The position numbers and the translations under genes were made by a program. Under the pieces are notes generated by a model. The model saw only the letters and a program-made list of their open reading frames with translations, did no database searches and had not been told where the DNA came from. DNA of 64,000 nucleotides from Candidatus Villigracilis adiacens (GTDB taxonomy: Bacteria > Chloroflexota > Anaerolineae > Anaerolineales > Villigracilaceae): the NCBI GenBank assembly GCA_016703605.1, contig JADJBU010000007.1, forward strand, positions 62,001 to 126,000, in the 5' to 3' direction. Below, piece by piece: positions 31,731 to 40,474 of the stretch. The stretch's first letter is position 1. Each line of letters opens with the position of its first letter.

Positions 31731-32264
31731 ATGAAAAACATATTTGCAAAAACCATGACGGCCTTTCTCGTCGTCGCGCTCGCCCTTGCGGCGGTTCCCG
31801 CATCCAGCGCGTTTGCCGCGGACGAGGATCCGCCCGCACCAACCAACGAGAAATTGGAAAAAGCCTGGGCGCGGGTCTTGAAACTGTATGAGCGCACCGG
31901 CAAGGCGTTCGAAAATACCGACGCGCACATCGCCAAATTCCAGGGCATGATCGATAAAGCCGCCGAAAACGGCAAGGACGTGTCGGACTTGCAAGCCGCC
32001 CTCGACGCCTACGAAGCGGCGTTGACATCCACCCGCCCGCAGTACGAGGCATTGGGAACGGTCATCTCCGCCCACGCCGGGTTCGATGCGGAGGGTAAAG
32101 TCACCGATGCCGAACAGGCGAAAGCCACGCTTACGGAAACCCGCGACCAGATGAAGGCGGTCAAGGAATCGATGGGCGAAACCTTCAAGGCGCTGCGGGA
32201 AGCGATCAAGGCATTCCGCGAAGAGAATAAACCGGAGGAGCCGCCAAAGGAACGCGACTCGTAA
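31731..32264 (+). CDS. Secreted helical protein, unknown function
   Basis: 177 residues. A clear Sec signal peptide (about 1-29, likely cut after AFA) is followed by a mature part that is almost all alpha-helix and strongly charged (EKAWARVLKLYERTGKAF), ending in a Glu/Pro/Lys tail. No family recognised; such proteins can be periplasmic or cell-envelope helical bundles. A strong AAGGAGG Shine-Dalgarno precedes the ATG, and a TACAAT -10 box lies near 31698, so high expression is likely. Confidence 0.75.
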   Translation: MKNIFAKTMTAFLVVALALAAVPASSAFAADEDPPAPTNEKLEKAWARVLKLYERTGKAFENTDAHIAKFQGMIDKAAENGKDVSDLQAALDAYEAALTSTRPQYEALGTVISAHAGFDAEGKVTDAEQAKATLTETRDQMKAVKESMGETFKALREAIKAFREENKPEEPPKERDS

Positions 32265-32270
32265 TGCAAG

Positions 32271-32302
32271 CAGTAGAGCAAGTCTACAGACTTGCTCTAC
32301 TG
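32271..32302 (+). terminator. Strong hairpin after secreted-protein gene
   Basis: CAGTAGAGCAAGTC and GACTTGCTCTACTG form a perfect 14-bp stem with a TACA loop seven bases after the stop. There is no T-run, so it may stabilise the 3' end or be a dispersed palindrome. Confidence 0.55.
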
Positions 32303-32363
32303 AATCGGGTTTCCTCGATTAAAATACAACTCAAAACCATCCCAAACTCGAAACGAGGAAATC

Positions 32364-32744
32364 ATGAGCAAGCGCGTCATCCATACCGATAAAGCCCCAA
32401 AGGCGATTGGTCCCTACTCGCAGGCAATCCATATCGGAGAGCTGGTTTACACGGCGGGTCAGGTGGCCCTCGACCCCGCCACCATGGAACTCGTCCCCGG
32501 CGGGATCGAAGAGCAGACCCGCCAGGTACTTGCCAATCTCACCAATGTTTTGGCGGCGGCAGGCACAGACATGAGCAAGGTGGTCAAGACCACGGTCTTT
32601 CTGAAGGACATGAGCGATTTCGCAAAGATGAACGCGATCTACGGCGGGGTCTTTGCCGAAAACCCACCCGCGCGGACAACTGTCGCTGTGGCGGGGTTGC
32701 CCAAGAATGCGCTGGTCGAGATCGAGTGCGTTGCCCTGGCATAA
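32364..32744 (+). CDS. ridA: RidA family enamine/imine deaminase
   Basis: Hydrolyses reactive enamine/imine intermediates such as 2-aminoacrylate from PLP enzymes. 126 residues, full length. Signature regions: GPYSQAIHIGELVYTAGQ near the N-terminus, FAENPPARTTVAVAGLP with the substrate-binding Arg, and VEIECVALA at the C-terminus. A GAGGAAA site precedes the ATG. The response-regulator gene starts three bases after its stop. Confidence 0.95.
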   Translation: MSKRVIHTDKAPKAIGPYSQAIHIGELVYTAGQVALDPATMELVPGGIEEQTRQVLANLTNVLAAAGTDMSKVVKTTVFLKDMSDFAKMNAIYGGVFAENPPARTTVAVAGLPKNALVEIECVALA

Positions 32745-32747
32745 CCC

Positions 32748-33428
32748 ATGTCTTCTGAACTGATCCTGCTTGTAGACGACGAACCGTCCATTACCCAGCT
32801 TGCGCGCATGTATCTTGAGCGCGACGGCTATCGCATTGAGGAGGCTGCCGACGGCGAATCCGCGCTGGCGGCTGCGGAGAAACAAAAACCGGCGTTGATC
32901 GTGCTGGATGTGATGCTCCCAAAAGTGGACGGGTTCGACGTTTGCCGCAGGCTGCGTTCAGCGGGGGATAATGTGCCGATCATTATGCTCACCGCGCGCG
33001 ACGAGGACATCGACAAGATTCTCGGTCTCGAACTCGGCGCGGACGATTACCTGACCAAGCCCTTCAACCCCCGGGAATTGACGGCGCGGGTTAAGGCAAT
33101 TCTGCGGAGGAGCGATTCAAACAAGCCCGCCGACGGCAAACCGATCCATCGCGGCGACCTGACGATTGACCCGGTCTCAAGGGAGGTCCGCCTCGCTTCG
33201 CGGACCCTCGACCTGCGTGCCCAGGAATTTGACCTTTTGCTCACCCTGGCAGAGTCGCCGGGGCGCGTCTTCTCCCGTGAGCAATTGCTTCAACTCGCCT
33301 GGGGATTCGATTATTTCGGTCAGACCCGAACTGTGGATGTTCACATCGCCCACCTGCGAAAGAAGATCGAAGGCGGGAGCGTTAAGATCGAAACAGTGAC
33401 CGGCGTGGGGTATAAATTTGTAACCTGA
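32748..33428 (+). CDS. OmpR/PhoB-type response regulator
   Basis: 226 residues. Receiver domain with the acidic pair DDE at the N-terminus, phospho-acceptor Asp in IVLDVMLPKVDG (about residue 53) and the conserved Lys in LTKPFNPREL. The C-terminal winged helix (SREQLLQLAWGFDYFGQTRT ... VDVHIAHLRKKI) binds DNA. Expected partner is the histidine kinase at 33553, separated only by a 109-bp miniature element. Co-transcribed with ridA. Confidence 0.95.
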   Translation: MSSELILLVDDEPSITQLARMYLERDGYRIEEAADGESALAAAEKQKPALIVLDVMLPKVDGFDVCRRLRSAGDNVPIIMLTARDEDIDKILGLELGADDYLTKPFNPRELTARVKAILRRSDSNKPADGKPIHRGDLTIDPVSREVRLASRTLDLRAQEFDLLLTLAESPGRVFSREQLLQLAWGFDYFGQTRTVDVHIAHLRKKIEGGSVKIETVTGVGYKFVT

Positions 33429-33429
33429 C

Positions 33430-33538
33430 GTCATGGCGAGGGCGCTCTTGTTCCTTGCCCGAAGTAATCTCCTCAACGTTGCGCGAGATTGTGTCGCACG
33501 GCGACGCTTTGTCGGGCTGAAGCCCTCCTCGCAATGAC
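33430..33538. mobile_element. 109-bp palindromic miniature element between regulator and kinase
   Basis: GTCATGGCGAGG (33430-33441) and CCTCGCAATGAC (33527-33538) are terminal inverted repeats with one mismatch. This GTCATTGCGAGG-type end is widespread among bacterial miniature elements. It starts one base after the regulator stop and ends 14 bases before the kinase ATG. Confidence 0.7.
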
Positions 33539-33552
33539 ATATTTTGACTTCC

Positions 33553-34953
33553 ATGTTCACATCCCTGCGGTCCCGCCTGTGGTTGAGTTATGCGCTTATC
33601 GTCGTCACTGCCTTGAGCCTGGTGACGATTGTCCTTTTCATTTCCCTGTACCGCAACCCGCTTCTTTATCGCCAGACCACTGAACGGCTTCGCGCCGTTC
33701 AGGCTGTTCTGGTGGAGCGGGCAAAAGAGCCGCAGGCGCCATCCATGCCCGCGCTGGCAGAGCGCGCCGCGCGAACCTTCAACGCGCGGTTGATCCTTTT
33801 TGCGCAAGACCAGCAGATGGTTTACGACACCGCCTCCGGGCAGGAGCCGCAGATCAACTTCCCTGTAAAGAAGGTTTTCCTGAAGGAGCTCCCGCTCATA
33901 CGGGATGAAGAAGGCGGCGCATGGCTGTATTCCATCGAAAAACTGCCCGACGGCTCGTTTTTGATGGTCGCATCCCCCCGACCGCGTTTATCCTTTTTGA
34001 ACCTGTTCAGCGACGAGTTTATGCCGGTCATCCTTTTCGGGGGGACGGCGGCGCTCCTTCTTTCTTTGATCGCGGCATTCCTCATCTCCGGCTGGATCGC
34101 CAGCCCGCTCCAGGGCATTGTCAACGCCGCGCGGGGGATGCCCTCCGCCGAGGTGAAGCCGGTGACGGTGAAGGGACCGCGTGAAGTGCAGGAACTGACG
34201 CAGGCTTTCAACTCCATGGTTACCCGCGTGCAATCGAGCCAAAGATCGCAGCGTGAGTTTGTGGCGAACGTCTCGCATGAGATGAAAACCCCACTAACGT
34301 CCATCCATGGGTTCGCCCAGGCGCTGCTCGATGGAACCGCCGACACCGAAGAATCGCGCCGGCAGGCGGCGCAGGTGATCTTCGGCGAAACCGAGCGGAT
34401 GCAGAGAATGGTCTTCGACCTGCTCGACCTGGCAAAACTCGATTCGGGAATCGCCGAATTAAAGATGTCGCCGGTGGACCTGCGCGCCCTGCTGTTTTCC
34501 ATCTCGGAAAAATTCACCCCACAGTCAAACCGGGCGGGGGTAAGTATCGTACTCGATGCCGCCCAAGCCCTGCCGCCTCTGATCGGGGATGGAGACCGTC
34601 TGTCTCAGGTCTTTACAAATTTGATCGATAACGCCTTGAAACACACGCCCCGCGGAGGCGCGGTCACTGTCCGCGTGACGGCTGAGCCTGGCGGCGTGAA
34701 GATCGTTGTGGCAGATACGGGTTCGGGCATTCCAGAGGCAGACCTGCCCTTCATCTTCCAGCGTTTTTATCGGGCAGACCCATCCAGGCAGGGCGGACGC
34801 CACCAGGGCGCGGGTCTGGGTCTGGCAATCGTTCAGGAAATCGTTTTGGCGCATGGTGGTAGAATAAGCGTCCGAAACGAGACCGGGTCTGGCGCCAGCA
34901 TGGAAGTGACCCTTCCCCTCTCTCTGCCGAACAGATCTCGTACAGTTCAATAA
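33553..34953 (+). CDS. Sensor histidine kinase (HAMP-HisKA-HATPase)
   Basis: 466 residues. Two transmembrane helices (about 10-30 and 155-180) flank a periplasmic sensor region of about 120 residues. Then come HAMP, HisKA with VSHEMKTPL (phospho-His) and HATPase with NLIDNALKHTP, DTGSGIP and GAGLGLAIV. The ATG at 33553 is preferred over a TTG nine bases earlier. No good Shine-Dalgarno remains, possibly because the miniature element inserted just upstream. Cognate regulator at 32748. Confidence 0.93.
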   Translation: MFTSLRSRLWLSYALIVVTALSLVTIVLFISLYRNPLLYRQTTERLRAVQAVLVERAKEPQAPSMPALAERAARTFNARLILFAQDQQMVYDTASGQEPQINFPVKKVFLKELPLIRDEEGGAWLYSIEKLPDGSFLMVASPRPRLSFLNLFSDEFMPVILFGGTAALLLSLIAAFLISGWIASPLQGIVNAARGMPSAEVKPVTVKGPREVQELTQAFNSMVTRVQSSQRSQREFVANVSHEMKTPLTSIHGFAQALLDGTADTEESRRQAAQVIFGETERMQRMVFDLLDLAKLDSGIAELKMSPVDLRALLFSISEKFTPQSNRAGVSIVLDAAQALPPLIGDGDRLSQVFTNLIDNALKHTPRGGAVTVRVTAEPGGVKIVVADTGSGIPEADLPFIFQRFYRADPSRQGGRHQGAGLGLAIVQEIVLAHGGRISVRNETGSGASMEVTLPLSLPNRSRTVQ

Positions 34954-35004
34954 CCACCGCTTATCCTTCGCCGCCGATTTGGGCGGCGAAACCGTGCCTG
35001 ACCC

Positions 35005-36012
35005 ATGACCGACCAGCCCTTCGTTTCCGTCATCGTCCCCTGTTATAACGAACAAGCCACCATCCACAAATTGCTGGAGGCTTTACGCTTGCAGACATAC
35101 CCTCTCGAACGGATGGAGGTTGTGATCTCAGACGGGCTTTCGACAGACAACACCCGCGCGGCGATTGAATCGTTTGGCAGCGACCACCCCGAAATGACCG
35201 TTCGCGTGGTCGAGAATCGGGCGAGGTCCATACCGTCTGGTGTGAACCAGGCTATTCGCGAGTCGCGAGGCGGGGTCTTCATCCGCCTGGACGCCCACTC
35301 GATGCCGATCCCCGAATATGTGGAGCGTTGCGTGGCGGCGCATCAAAACGGCAGGGGCGATAACGTGGGCGGGGTGTGGGATATTCAGCCGGGCGCGAAT
35401 ACCTGGATCGCGGATTCGATATCCCATGCGGCGGCGCACCCGCTCGGGGTGGGGGATGCGATGTACCGCCTCAATGCCAAGCCGGGGGCTGTGGATACCG
35501 TCCCGTTCGGTTCCTTTCGCCGTGAGTTGATCGAGCGAATTGGGGCGTTCGATGAGACGTTGTTATCAAATGAAGATTATGAGTTCAATACGCGGGTGAG
35601 GGAATCGGGCGGCGTGGTCTGGCTCGACCCTTCGATCCGTTCGGTTTATTTTTCGCGCGCCACGCTCTCCAAACTTGCCGCGCAATACTGGCGCTACGGT
35701 TATTGGAAGTTGAAAATGCTGAAGCGTTATCCGCACACCCTGCGCTGGCGTCAGGCGTTGCCGCCCGCGTTTGTCTTTATTTTGGCTTCTTTGATTGTGT
35801 TATCCTTATGGTTTGGCATTGCGCGGTTATTGCTTTTTATGCAGGTAACCGCCTATTTCGCCGCGTTGACGATGGCTGGCATGTTGCTGGCGATCAGGAA
35901 GAAGAAAGGGTACCTGACCTGGGGGCTGCCGCTCTCGATTGCGACCATGCATATTTGCTGGGGCGCGGGATTTTTATGGAGCGGCATTGTAAGTTTTTTC
36001 AAGAATGGCTGA
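35005..36012 (+). CDS. Family 2 glycosyltransferase with C-terminal membrane helices (ExoA-like)
   Basis: 335 residues. GT-A fold with VSVIVPCYNEQATI, the first Asp motif VVISDGLSTDNT, a later DAHS (DXD-type) and the acceptor-side ED in LLSNEDYEFNTR. Two or three helices close the C-terminus. Similar to succinoglycan ExoA enzymes that add sugars to a lipid carrier. It overlaps the next gene by 8 bp; first gene of the polysaccharide cluster. Confidence 0.92.
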   Translation: MTDQPFVSVIVPCYNEQATIHKLLEALRLQTYPLERMEVVISDGLSTDNTRAAIESFGSDHPEMTVRVVENRARSIPSGVNQAIRESRGGVFIRLDAHSMPIPEYVERCVAAHQNGRGDNVGGVWDIQPGANTWIADSISHAAAHPLGVGDAMYRLNAKPGAVDTVPFGSFRRELIERIGAFDETLLSNEDYEFNTRVRESGGVVWLDPSIRSVYFSRATLSKLAAQYWRYGYWKLKMLKRYPHTLRWRQALPPAFVFILASLIVLSLWFGIARLLLFMQVTAYFAALTMAGMLLAIRKKKGYLTWGLPLSIATMHICWGAGFLWSGIVSFFKNG

Positions 36013-37447
36013 TATCTACCGTCCCTCATTACGCTTAAGACCCAGCGAACAACGCGCCGTCCTGTTGATCGGGGATTTTATTGCATCCGCTGCGGCGACG
36101 GCTGGCGCGGTTTATTTCTGGTATCAATATTCCCTGTACCGCCTGATCGAAAGCGGGGTCAGGGAGAACGTTGCCGAGCGCATCATCCAGGTCGATGTGC
36201 CGGTTTGGTTTTATCTGCTGCCGCTGGTCTGGGTCCTGTTGATGATCGATTCGTACGAGATCCATACGGCTTCAAATTTTCGCAAAACCCTGCGGGCGAT
36301 TGCCGCCGCGCCCATCGTTGGGCTGCTGACCTATTCGCTGGTTTTTACGATCAACACCGATCCGAATTCGCTCCCACGTATTGCGGTCGGCGTGTTCCTG
36401 GTGCTTGCTTCGGCATTGACCCTCGGCTGGCGGGCTGTTTACATCCGGCTTTACACCTCCTCGGGGTTGATGCGCCGGGTGTTGGTGATCGGCGCGGGCA
36501 AGGCGGGGCGCACCCTGGTGGATGCGTACCGCAAACTGAACCCGCCGCCCTTCCTGCTGATCGGTTTCATTGACGACGACCCTGCAAAGAGGAACAAGTC
36601 CTTTCACGGTTTTGCCGTACTGGGAGACAGCAGCCAGCTCTTCAATCTGATGGAAGATTACCGCATCTCGGATGTGGTGGTGGCGATCACGGGCGAGATC
36701 AAGGGCGAAACCTTCCAGACCGTGCTGGACATTCAGGAACGCGGCATCGAAGTGACGCGAATGCCCATCATGTATGAAGAGTTGACCCAGCGCGTGCCCA
36801 TCGAGCATCTCGAGACCGATTGGGTCATCCGCTCCTTTGTGGACCAGGTGCGCGTTCACGGCTTTTACGAGTTGCTGAAGCGGAGCATGGACATTTTGGG
36901 CGGAGTCTTTGGAACGCTGGTTTTTCTGCTGCTGCTTCCGTTTATCGCGCTGGCGATCATTATCGAGACGGGTTTTCCTGTGTTTTACTCGCAGCCAAGG
37001 CTGGGCAAGGGCGCGCTGCCCTTCAATATTCTCAAATTTCGGACCATGAAGCAGAACGCCGAGGCAGATGGGCAAGCCAAAGTGGCGGAGGAAAATGACC
37101 CTCGTGTGACGAAGGTGGGGAACTTCCTGCGCAAGACCCGCCTGGATGAACTGCCGCAATTCTGGACGGTGCTGCGCGGCGAAATGAGTTTGGTTGGTCC
37201 GCGTGCTGAACGCCCTGAGTTGGTGGCGGAGTATCAGAAACAAATCCCTTATTATCGTGCGCGTTTGTTGGTCAAGCCGGGTCTTACAGGCTGGGCGCAG
37301 ATCAATTATGGCTATGTTGCAACGGTAAAGGAAACATTTGTGAAGCTTGAGTACGACCTTTATTACATCAAGCACCGCACGTTGAACATGGATTTCAGCA
37401 TCGTCCTTCGTACCATTGGAACTGTGCTGCGAAGGACTGGAAGATAA
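36005..37447 (+). CDS. Polyprenyl-phosphate sugar-1-phosphate transferase (WcaJ/WbaP type)
   Basis: 480 residues. Four or five N-terminal helices, a CoA-binding-like Rossmann domain (VLVIGAGKAGRTLVDAY) and a bacterial sugar-transferase domain: KRSMDILGG, PVFYSQPRLGKG, LKFRTM, LDELPQFWTVLRGEMSLVGP. It transfers a hexose-1-phosphate to undecaprenyl phosphate, the first step of exopolysaccharide repeat-unit assembly. Overlaps the upstream GT2 gene by 8 bp. Confidence 0.94.
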   Translation: MADIYRPSLRLRPSEQRAVLLIGDFIASAAATAGAVYFWYQYSLYRLIESGVRENVAERIIQVDVPVWFYLLPLVWVLLMIDSYEIHTASNFRKTLRAIAAAPIVGLLTYSLVFTINTDPNSLPRIAVGVFLVLASALTLGWRAVYIRLYTSSGLMRRVLVIGAGKAGRTLVDAYRKLNPPPFLLIGFIDDDPAKRNKSFHGFAVLGDSSQLFNLMEDYRISDVVVAITGEIKGETFQTVLDIQERGIEVTRMPIMYEELTQRVPIEHLETDWVIRSFVDQVRVHGFYELLKRSMDILGGVFGTLVFLLLLPFIALAIIIETGFPVFYSQPRLGKGALPFNILKFRTMKQNAEADGQAKVAEENDPRVTKVGNFLRKTRLDELPQFWTVLRGEMSLVGPRAERPELVAEYQKQIPYYRARLLVKPGLTGWAQINYGYVATVKETFVKLEYDLYYIKHRTLNMDFSIVLRTIGTVLRRTGR

Positions 37448-37520
37448 CCCGGAGTCCAACTTGGAGTCCAACGACTCCTGTCGTTGGCTCTTGTCGTTGG
37501 CTCTTGTCGTTGGATATGAT
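37446..37520. repeat. GAGTCCAAC repeat and 13-bp tandem repeat
   Basis: Two GGAGTCCAAC copies are followed by three units of TGTCGTTGGCTCT (37479-37517, third degenerate). It fills the gap before the epimerase gene and belongs to the same word family as 31587-31640. Confidence 0.65.
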
Positions 37521-37571
37521 GAATTTTCAGAGTCGGGAGACTTTGAAATCCGTTTAGAAAGGGCGTTTTTT

Positions 37572-38495
37572 ATGAATTATTTGGTAACCGGCGGTGCGGG
37601 CTTCATCGGCTCGCACATTTCACGTACTTTACTTGAGCGCGGCGATATTGTCCGCGTGTTCGATAACTTCTCCTCCGGCAAGCGCGAAAATCTCAAAGGT
37701 TTGGATGTCGAACTTATCGAAGGTGACTTGCGCGATGCAGATGCAGTTGCAGAAGCCGTTCAAGGCATGGACATCATCTTCCACGAAGCGGCTTTTGTTT
37801 CCGTTCCCGAGTCAATGGAAAAACCGCAGGAGTGTTTCGATGCCAACGTGACAGGAACGTCCATTTTGTTCGAAGCCGCCCGCAAGGCAGGCGTGAAGCG
37901 TGCCGTCTTCGCCACCAGCGCCGCCGTCTACGGTGACTCGGAAGCCTATCCGCTTTCGGAAGATACGCCGCTGCGACAGTTATCACCGTATGCCACGTCC
38001 AAGCGCGTGGATGAACTCTACGGTCAACTTTACACTGCATCCTTCAATTTCGAAGTGGTTGCCCTGCGCTATTTCAACGTCTACGGTCCACGCCAGCGAC
38101 CAGACTCGATGTACGCTGCCGCTGTGCCGATCTTCATCCGCCGTATCTTGGATAACAAGCCCATCACTATTTTCGGTGACGGTGGTCAGAGCCGCGACCT
38201 GGTCAACGTGCGTGATGTGGTGCAAGCCAATTTGCTTGCCGCCGAACATCCCGCCGCCCCGGGGCAGATCTTCAATGTTTGTACAGGCGTCGAAACCCGC
38301 TTGCTCGACTTGCTCGACATCCTCTACCAAATCTTCCCGGATGCCCCCAAACACGTCCACGCCGAACCGCGCGCCGGTGACATCTATCGCTCGATTGGCA
38401 CACCCAAAAAGATCATGGACATGCTCGGCTACAAGCCGCAAGTCACCTTGGCAGAGGGATTGAAAGAGGCTGTAGAAGTAATGCGTAATTCGTAA
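37572..38495 (+). CDS. NAD-dependent sugar-nucleotide epimerase (UDP-glucose 4-epimerase-like)
   Basis: 307 residues, extended SDR. Cofactor motif TGGAGFIGSH, catalytic SPYATSK (YxxxK) and FNVYGPRQRPD place it with UDP-GlcNAc/UDP-Glc 4-epimerases (WbpP/GalE type). It would supply a sugar for the polysaccharide. The ATG at 37572 after AAAGGG fits the Rossmann start; the longer frame upstream is repeat sequence. The last codons (VMRNS) fall in a repeat that continues into the next gap. Confidence 0.92.
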   Translation: MNYLVTGGAGFIGSHISRTLLERGDIVRVFDNFSSGKRENLKGLDVELIEGDLRDADAVAEAVQGMDIIFHEAAFVSVPESMEKPQECFDANVTGTSILFEAARKAGVKRAVFATSAAVYGDSEAYPLSEDTPLRQLSPYATSKRVDELYGQLYTASFNFEVVALRYFNVYGPRQRPDSMYAAAVPIFIRRILDNKPITIFGDGGQSRDLVNVRDVVQANLLAAEHPAAPGQIFNVCTGVETRLLDLLDILYQIFPDAPKHVHAEPRAGDIYRSIGTPKKIMDMLGYKPQVTLAEGLKEAVEVMRNS

Positions 38496-38623
38496 ATGGT
38501 AAGTAGTAAAGAGAGATTAGAGATTGGTAATTCGTTTTTAATGCGTTTACCAATCACCAATTACTAATTACTAATTACCAATCTCCAAATTCATCATTCC
38601 TCATTCACCCTTCTACACTCCAA
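38496..38623. repeat. Heptamer repeat block, inverted halves
   Basis: From 38547 to 38609 the sequence is nine 7-base units (TTACCAA, TCACCAA, TTACTAA types, drifting to ATTCATC types). The left part holds GAGATTGGTAATT (38518-38530), whose complement AATTACCAATCTC is at 38574-38586, so a long hairpin can form. The AATTACC unit recurs inside the second FemAB gene at 41618-41645. Confidence 0.8.
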
Positions 38624-40474
38624 ATGTCTTCCCGTCCCCACGTTCGCAACCGCTTCGTCTTGATTGGCGACCTTGCCCTCACCATTGTTTCGGTGTTGGG
38701 CAGCTTTGCGTTACGGTTGGATGTGAGCGAACTACCGTACTACTTTCCTGCCGCGTTGGTGATGTGTGCGGTGGCGTTGCTTGTCAAAATCCCTGTTTAC
38801 TTTTTCTTCGGACTTTATCGCCGTCTTTGGGTCTACGCCAGCACGAATGAGCTACGCCTCATCACCTTTGCTGTGACAACTGCTTCTGTCCTTGCATCTG
38901 GCGTGATGCTCCTGCTCATCGGCTTTGACCTGATCAAGCCGGGCATGCCGCGTTCTGCTCTCGGCATTGACTGGCTCATCTCGCTCATTCTGATCGGCGG
39001 CTCGCGTTTTGTTCTGCGCATCCTCGCCGAGCAATCATCAACACAAGTCAACGCCAAAACCCGTCACGCCCTCATCCTTGGCGCAGGTGACGCGGGCGCA
39101 CTTGTTGTCCGTGAATTGCAGAAGACATCCCAATTGAATCTCATCCCTGTTGGCTTTCTCGACGATGACCCTGCCAAGCAGAATCACAACATCTATGGCG
39201 TGACCGTCATTGGCAAGATCGATCAACTCGCAAAGACTCTCGACACCAAACAAGTGGACGAGGTTATCATCGCCATTCCCTCCGCGCCGGGGCATATCAT
39301 CCGCCTCGTCAACGACGAATGCCGTAAGCGCGGAATTACATCCCGCATCATCCCTGGCTTTTATGAACTCCTCGGCGGCAAGGTCAGCGTCAACCGTCTG
39401 CGTGAAGTGGATATCACCGATCTTCTGCGCCGCGAACCCGCCAAGATTGACGACCGTCTCATTGGCGCAACACTTGGCGGCAAACGTATTCTCGTCACTG
39501 GCGCGGGCGGCTCGATCGGCAGCGAACTCTGCCGTCAGGTCGCGCGTTGGAACCCGACCGAACTTGTCTTGCTTGGTCACGGTGAGAATAGTATCTTTGA
39601 AGCCTTGCAAGAACTCAAGAATGATTTTCCTGCGCTCAATATTCAGGCGGTCATTGCCGATGTCCGCGATCTGAATCGCATCGAAAAAGTATTTAGTCAA
39701 CACAAACCGCAAGTTGTCTTTCATGCTGCGGCGCATAAGCATGTTCCGCTTATGGAAGCCAATGTCGAAGAAGCGGTCACGAACAATGTGCTCGGCACAA
39801 AGAACGTCGTCGAAACAGCGGTCAGGCATGGGGTAGAAAGACTCGTGCTCATCTCCACCGATAAAGCCGTTCGTCCCGCCAGTGTGATGGGTGCAACCAA
39901 ACGTCTCGCCGAACTCACCGTCCTTGATGCAGCGCAACGCAACAATCTGCCATATTCGGTTGTGCGTTTTGGTAACGTGCTCGGTAGTCGCGGCAGCGTG
40001 GTGCGCACCTTTAAAAATCAAATCGCGCGCGGTGGTCCCGTCACCATTACGCATCCTGAAATGTATCGCTACTTCATGATCATCCCCGAAGCTGTGCACC
40101 TCGTTTTGCAGGCTGCATGCATGGGCACGGGCGGCGAGGTTTTCATGCTCAACATGGGCGAGCAGGTCCGCATCCTTGATCTCGCTAAGGATCTCATTCG
40201 TCTCTCCGGTCTCGAGCCTTATCGCGACATTGATATTCAAACCACCGGCATTCGCCCCGGCGAAAAACTGCGCGAAGACTTACTCGAAGACGGCGTGGAC
40301 TTTGAGCGTACCCAGCACTCGGAAATTTTCCGCATGTCGAAAGAAGAACATGTGGACGGCGCCGCACTCGCTCAAACCTTGGATAAACTATCAGACCTCG
40401 CGCTTCATTCTCGTACCGACGACTTGATTCAGACCATCAACCTTTTCCTGCCCTCCGGCTCGGTGCAGCAATGA
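38624..40474 (+). CDS. Polysaccharide biosynthesis membrane epimerase/dehydratase (CapD/WbpM-like)
   Basis: 616 residues. Four N-terminal helices, a first Rossmann domain (LILGAGDAGALVVREL) and a second SDR domain with TGAGGSIGSELCRQ, HAAAHKHVPLME and STDKAVRPASVMGATKR, the FlaA1/WbpM signature where Met replaces the usual catalytic Tyr. Such proteins convert UDP-GlcNAc to a 4-keto-6-deoxy sugar. The stop overlaps the next gene's ATG (ATGA). Same cluster as the phosphotransferase. Confidence 0.94.
   Translation: MSSRPHVRNRFVLIGDLALTIVSVLGSFALRLDVSELPYYFPAALVMCAVALLVKIPVYFFFGLYRRLWVYASTNELRLITFAVTTASVLASGVMLLLIGFDLIKPGMPRSALGIDWLISLILIGGSRFVLRILAEQSSTQVNAKTRHALILGAGDAGALVVRELQKTSQLNLIPVGFLDDDPAKQNHNIYGVTVIGKIDQLAKTLDTKQVDEVIIAIPSAPGHIIRLVNDECRKRGITSRIIPGFYELLGGKVSVNRLREVDITDLLRREPAKIDDRLIGATLGGKRILVTGAGGSIGSELCRQVARWNPTELVLLGHGENSIFEALQELKNDFPALNIQAVIADVRDLNRIEKVFSQHKPQVVFHAAAHKHVPLMEANVEEAVTNNVLGTKNVVETAVRHGVERLVLISTDKAVRPASVMGATKRLAELTVLDAAQRNNLPYSVVRFGNVLGSRGSVVRTFKNQIARGGPVTITHPEMYRYFMIIPEAVHLVLQAACMGTGGEVFMLNMGEQVRILDLAKDLIRLSGLEPYRDIDIQTTGIRPGEKLREDLLEDGVDFERTQHSEIFRMSKEEHVDGAALAQTLDKLSDLALHSRTDDLIQTINLFLPSGSVQQ

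Noticed and set aside
37416..37571. Longer N-terminus of the epimerase
   Set aside because: The extra 52 codons are tandem repeat sequence; the Rossmann start and AAAGGG site support 37572.
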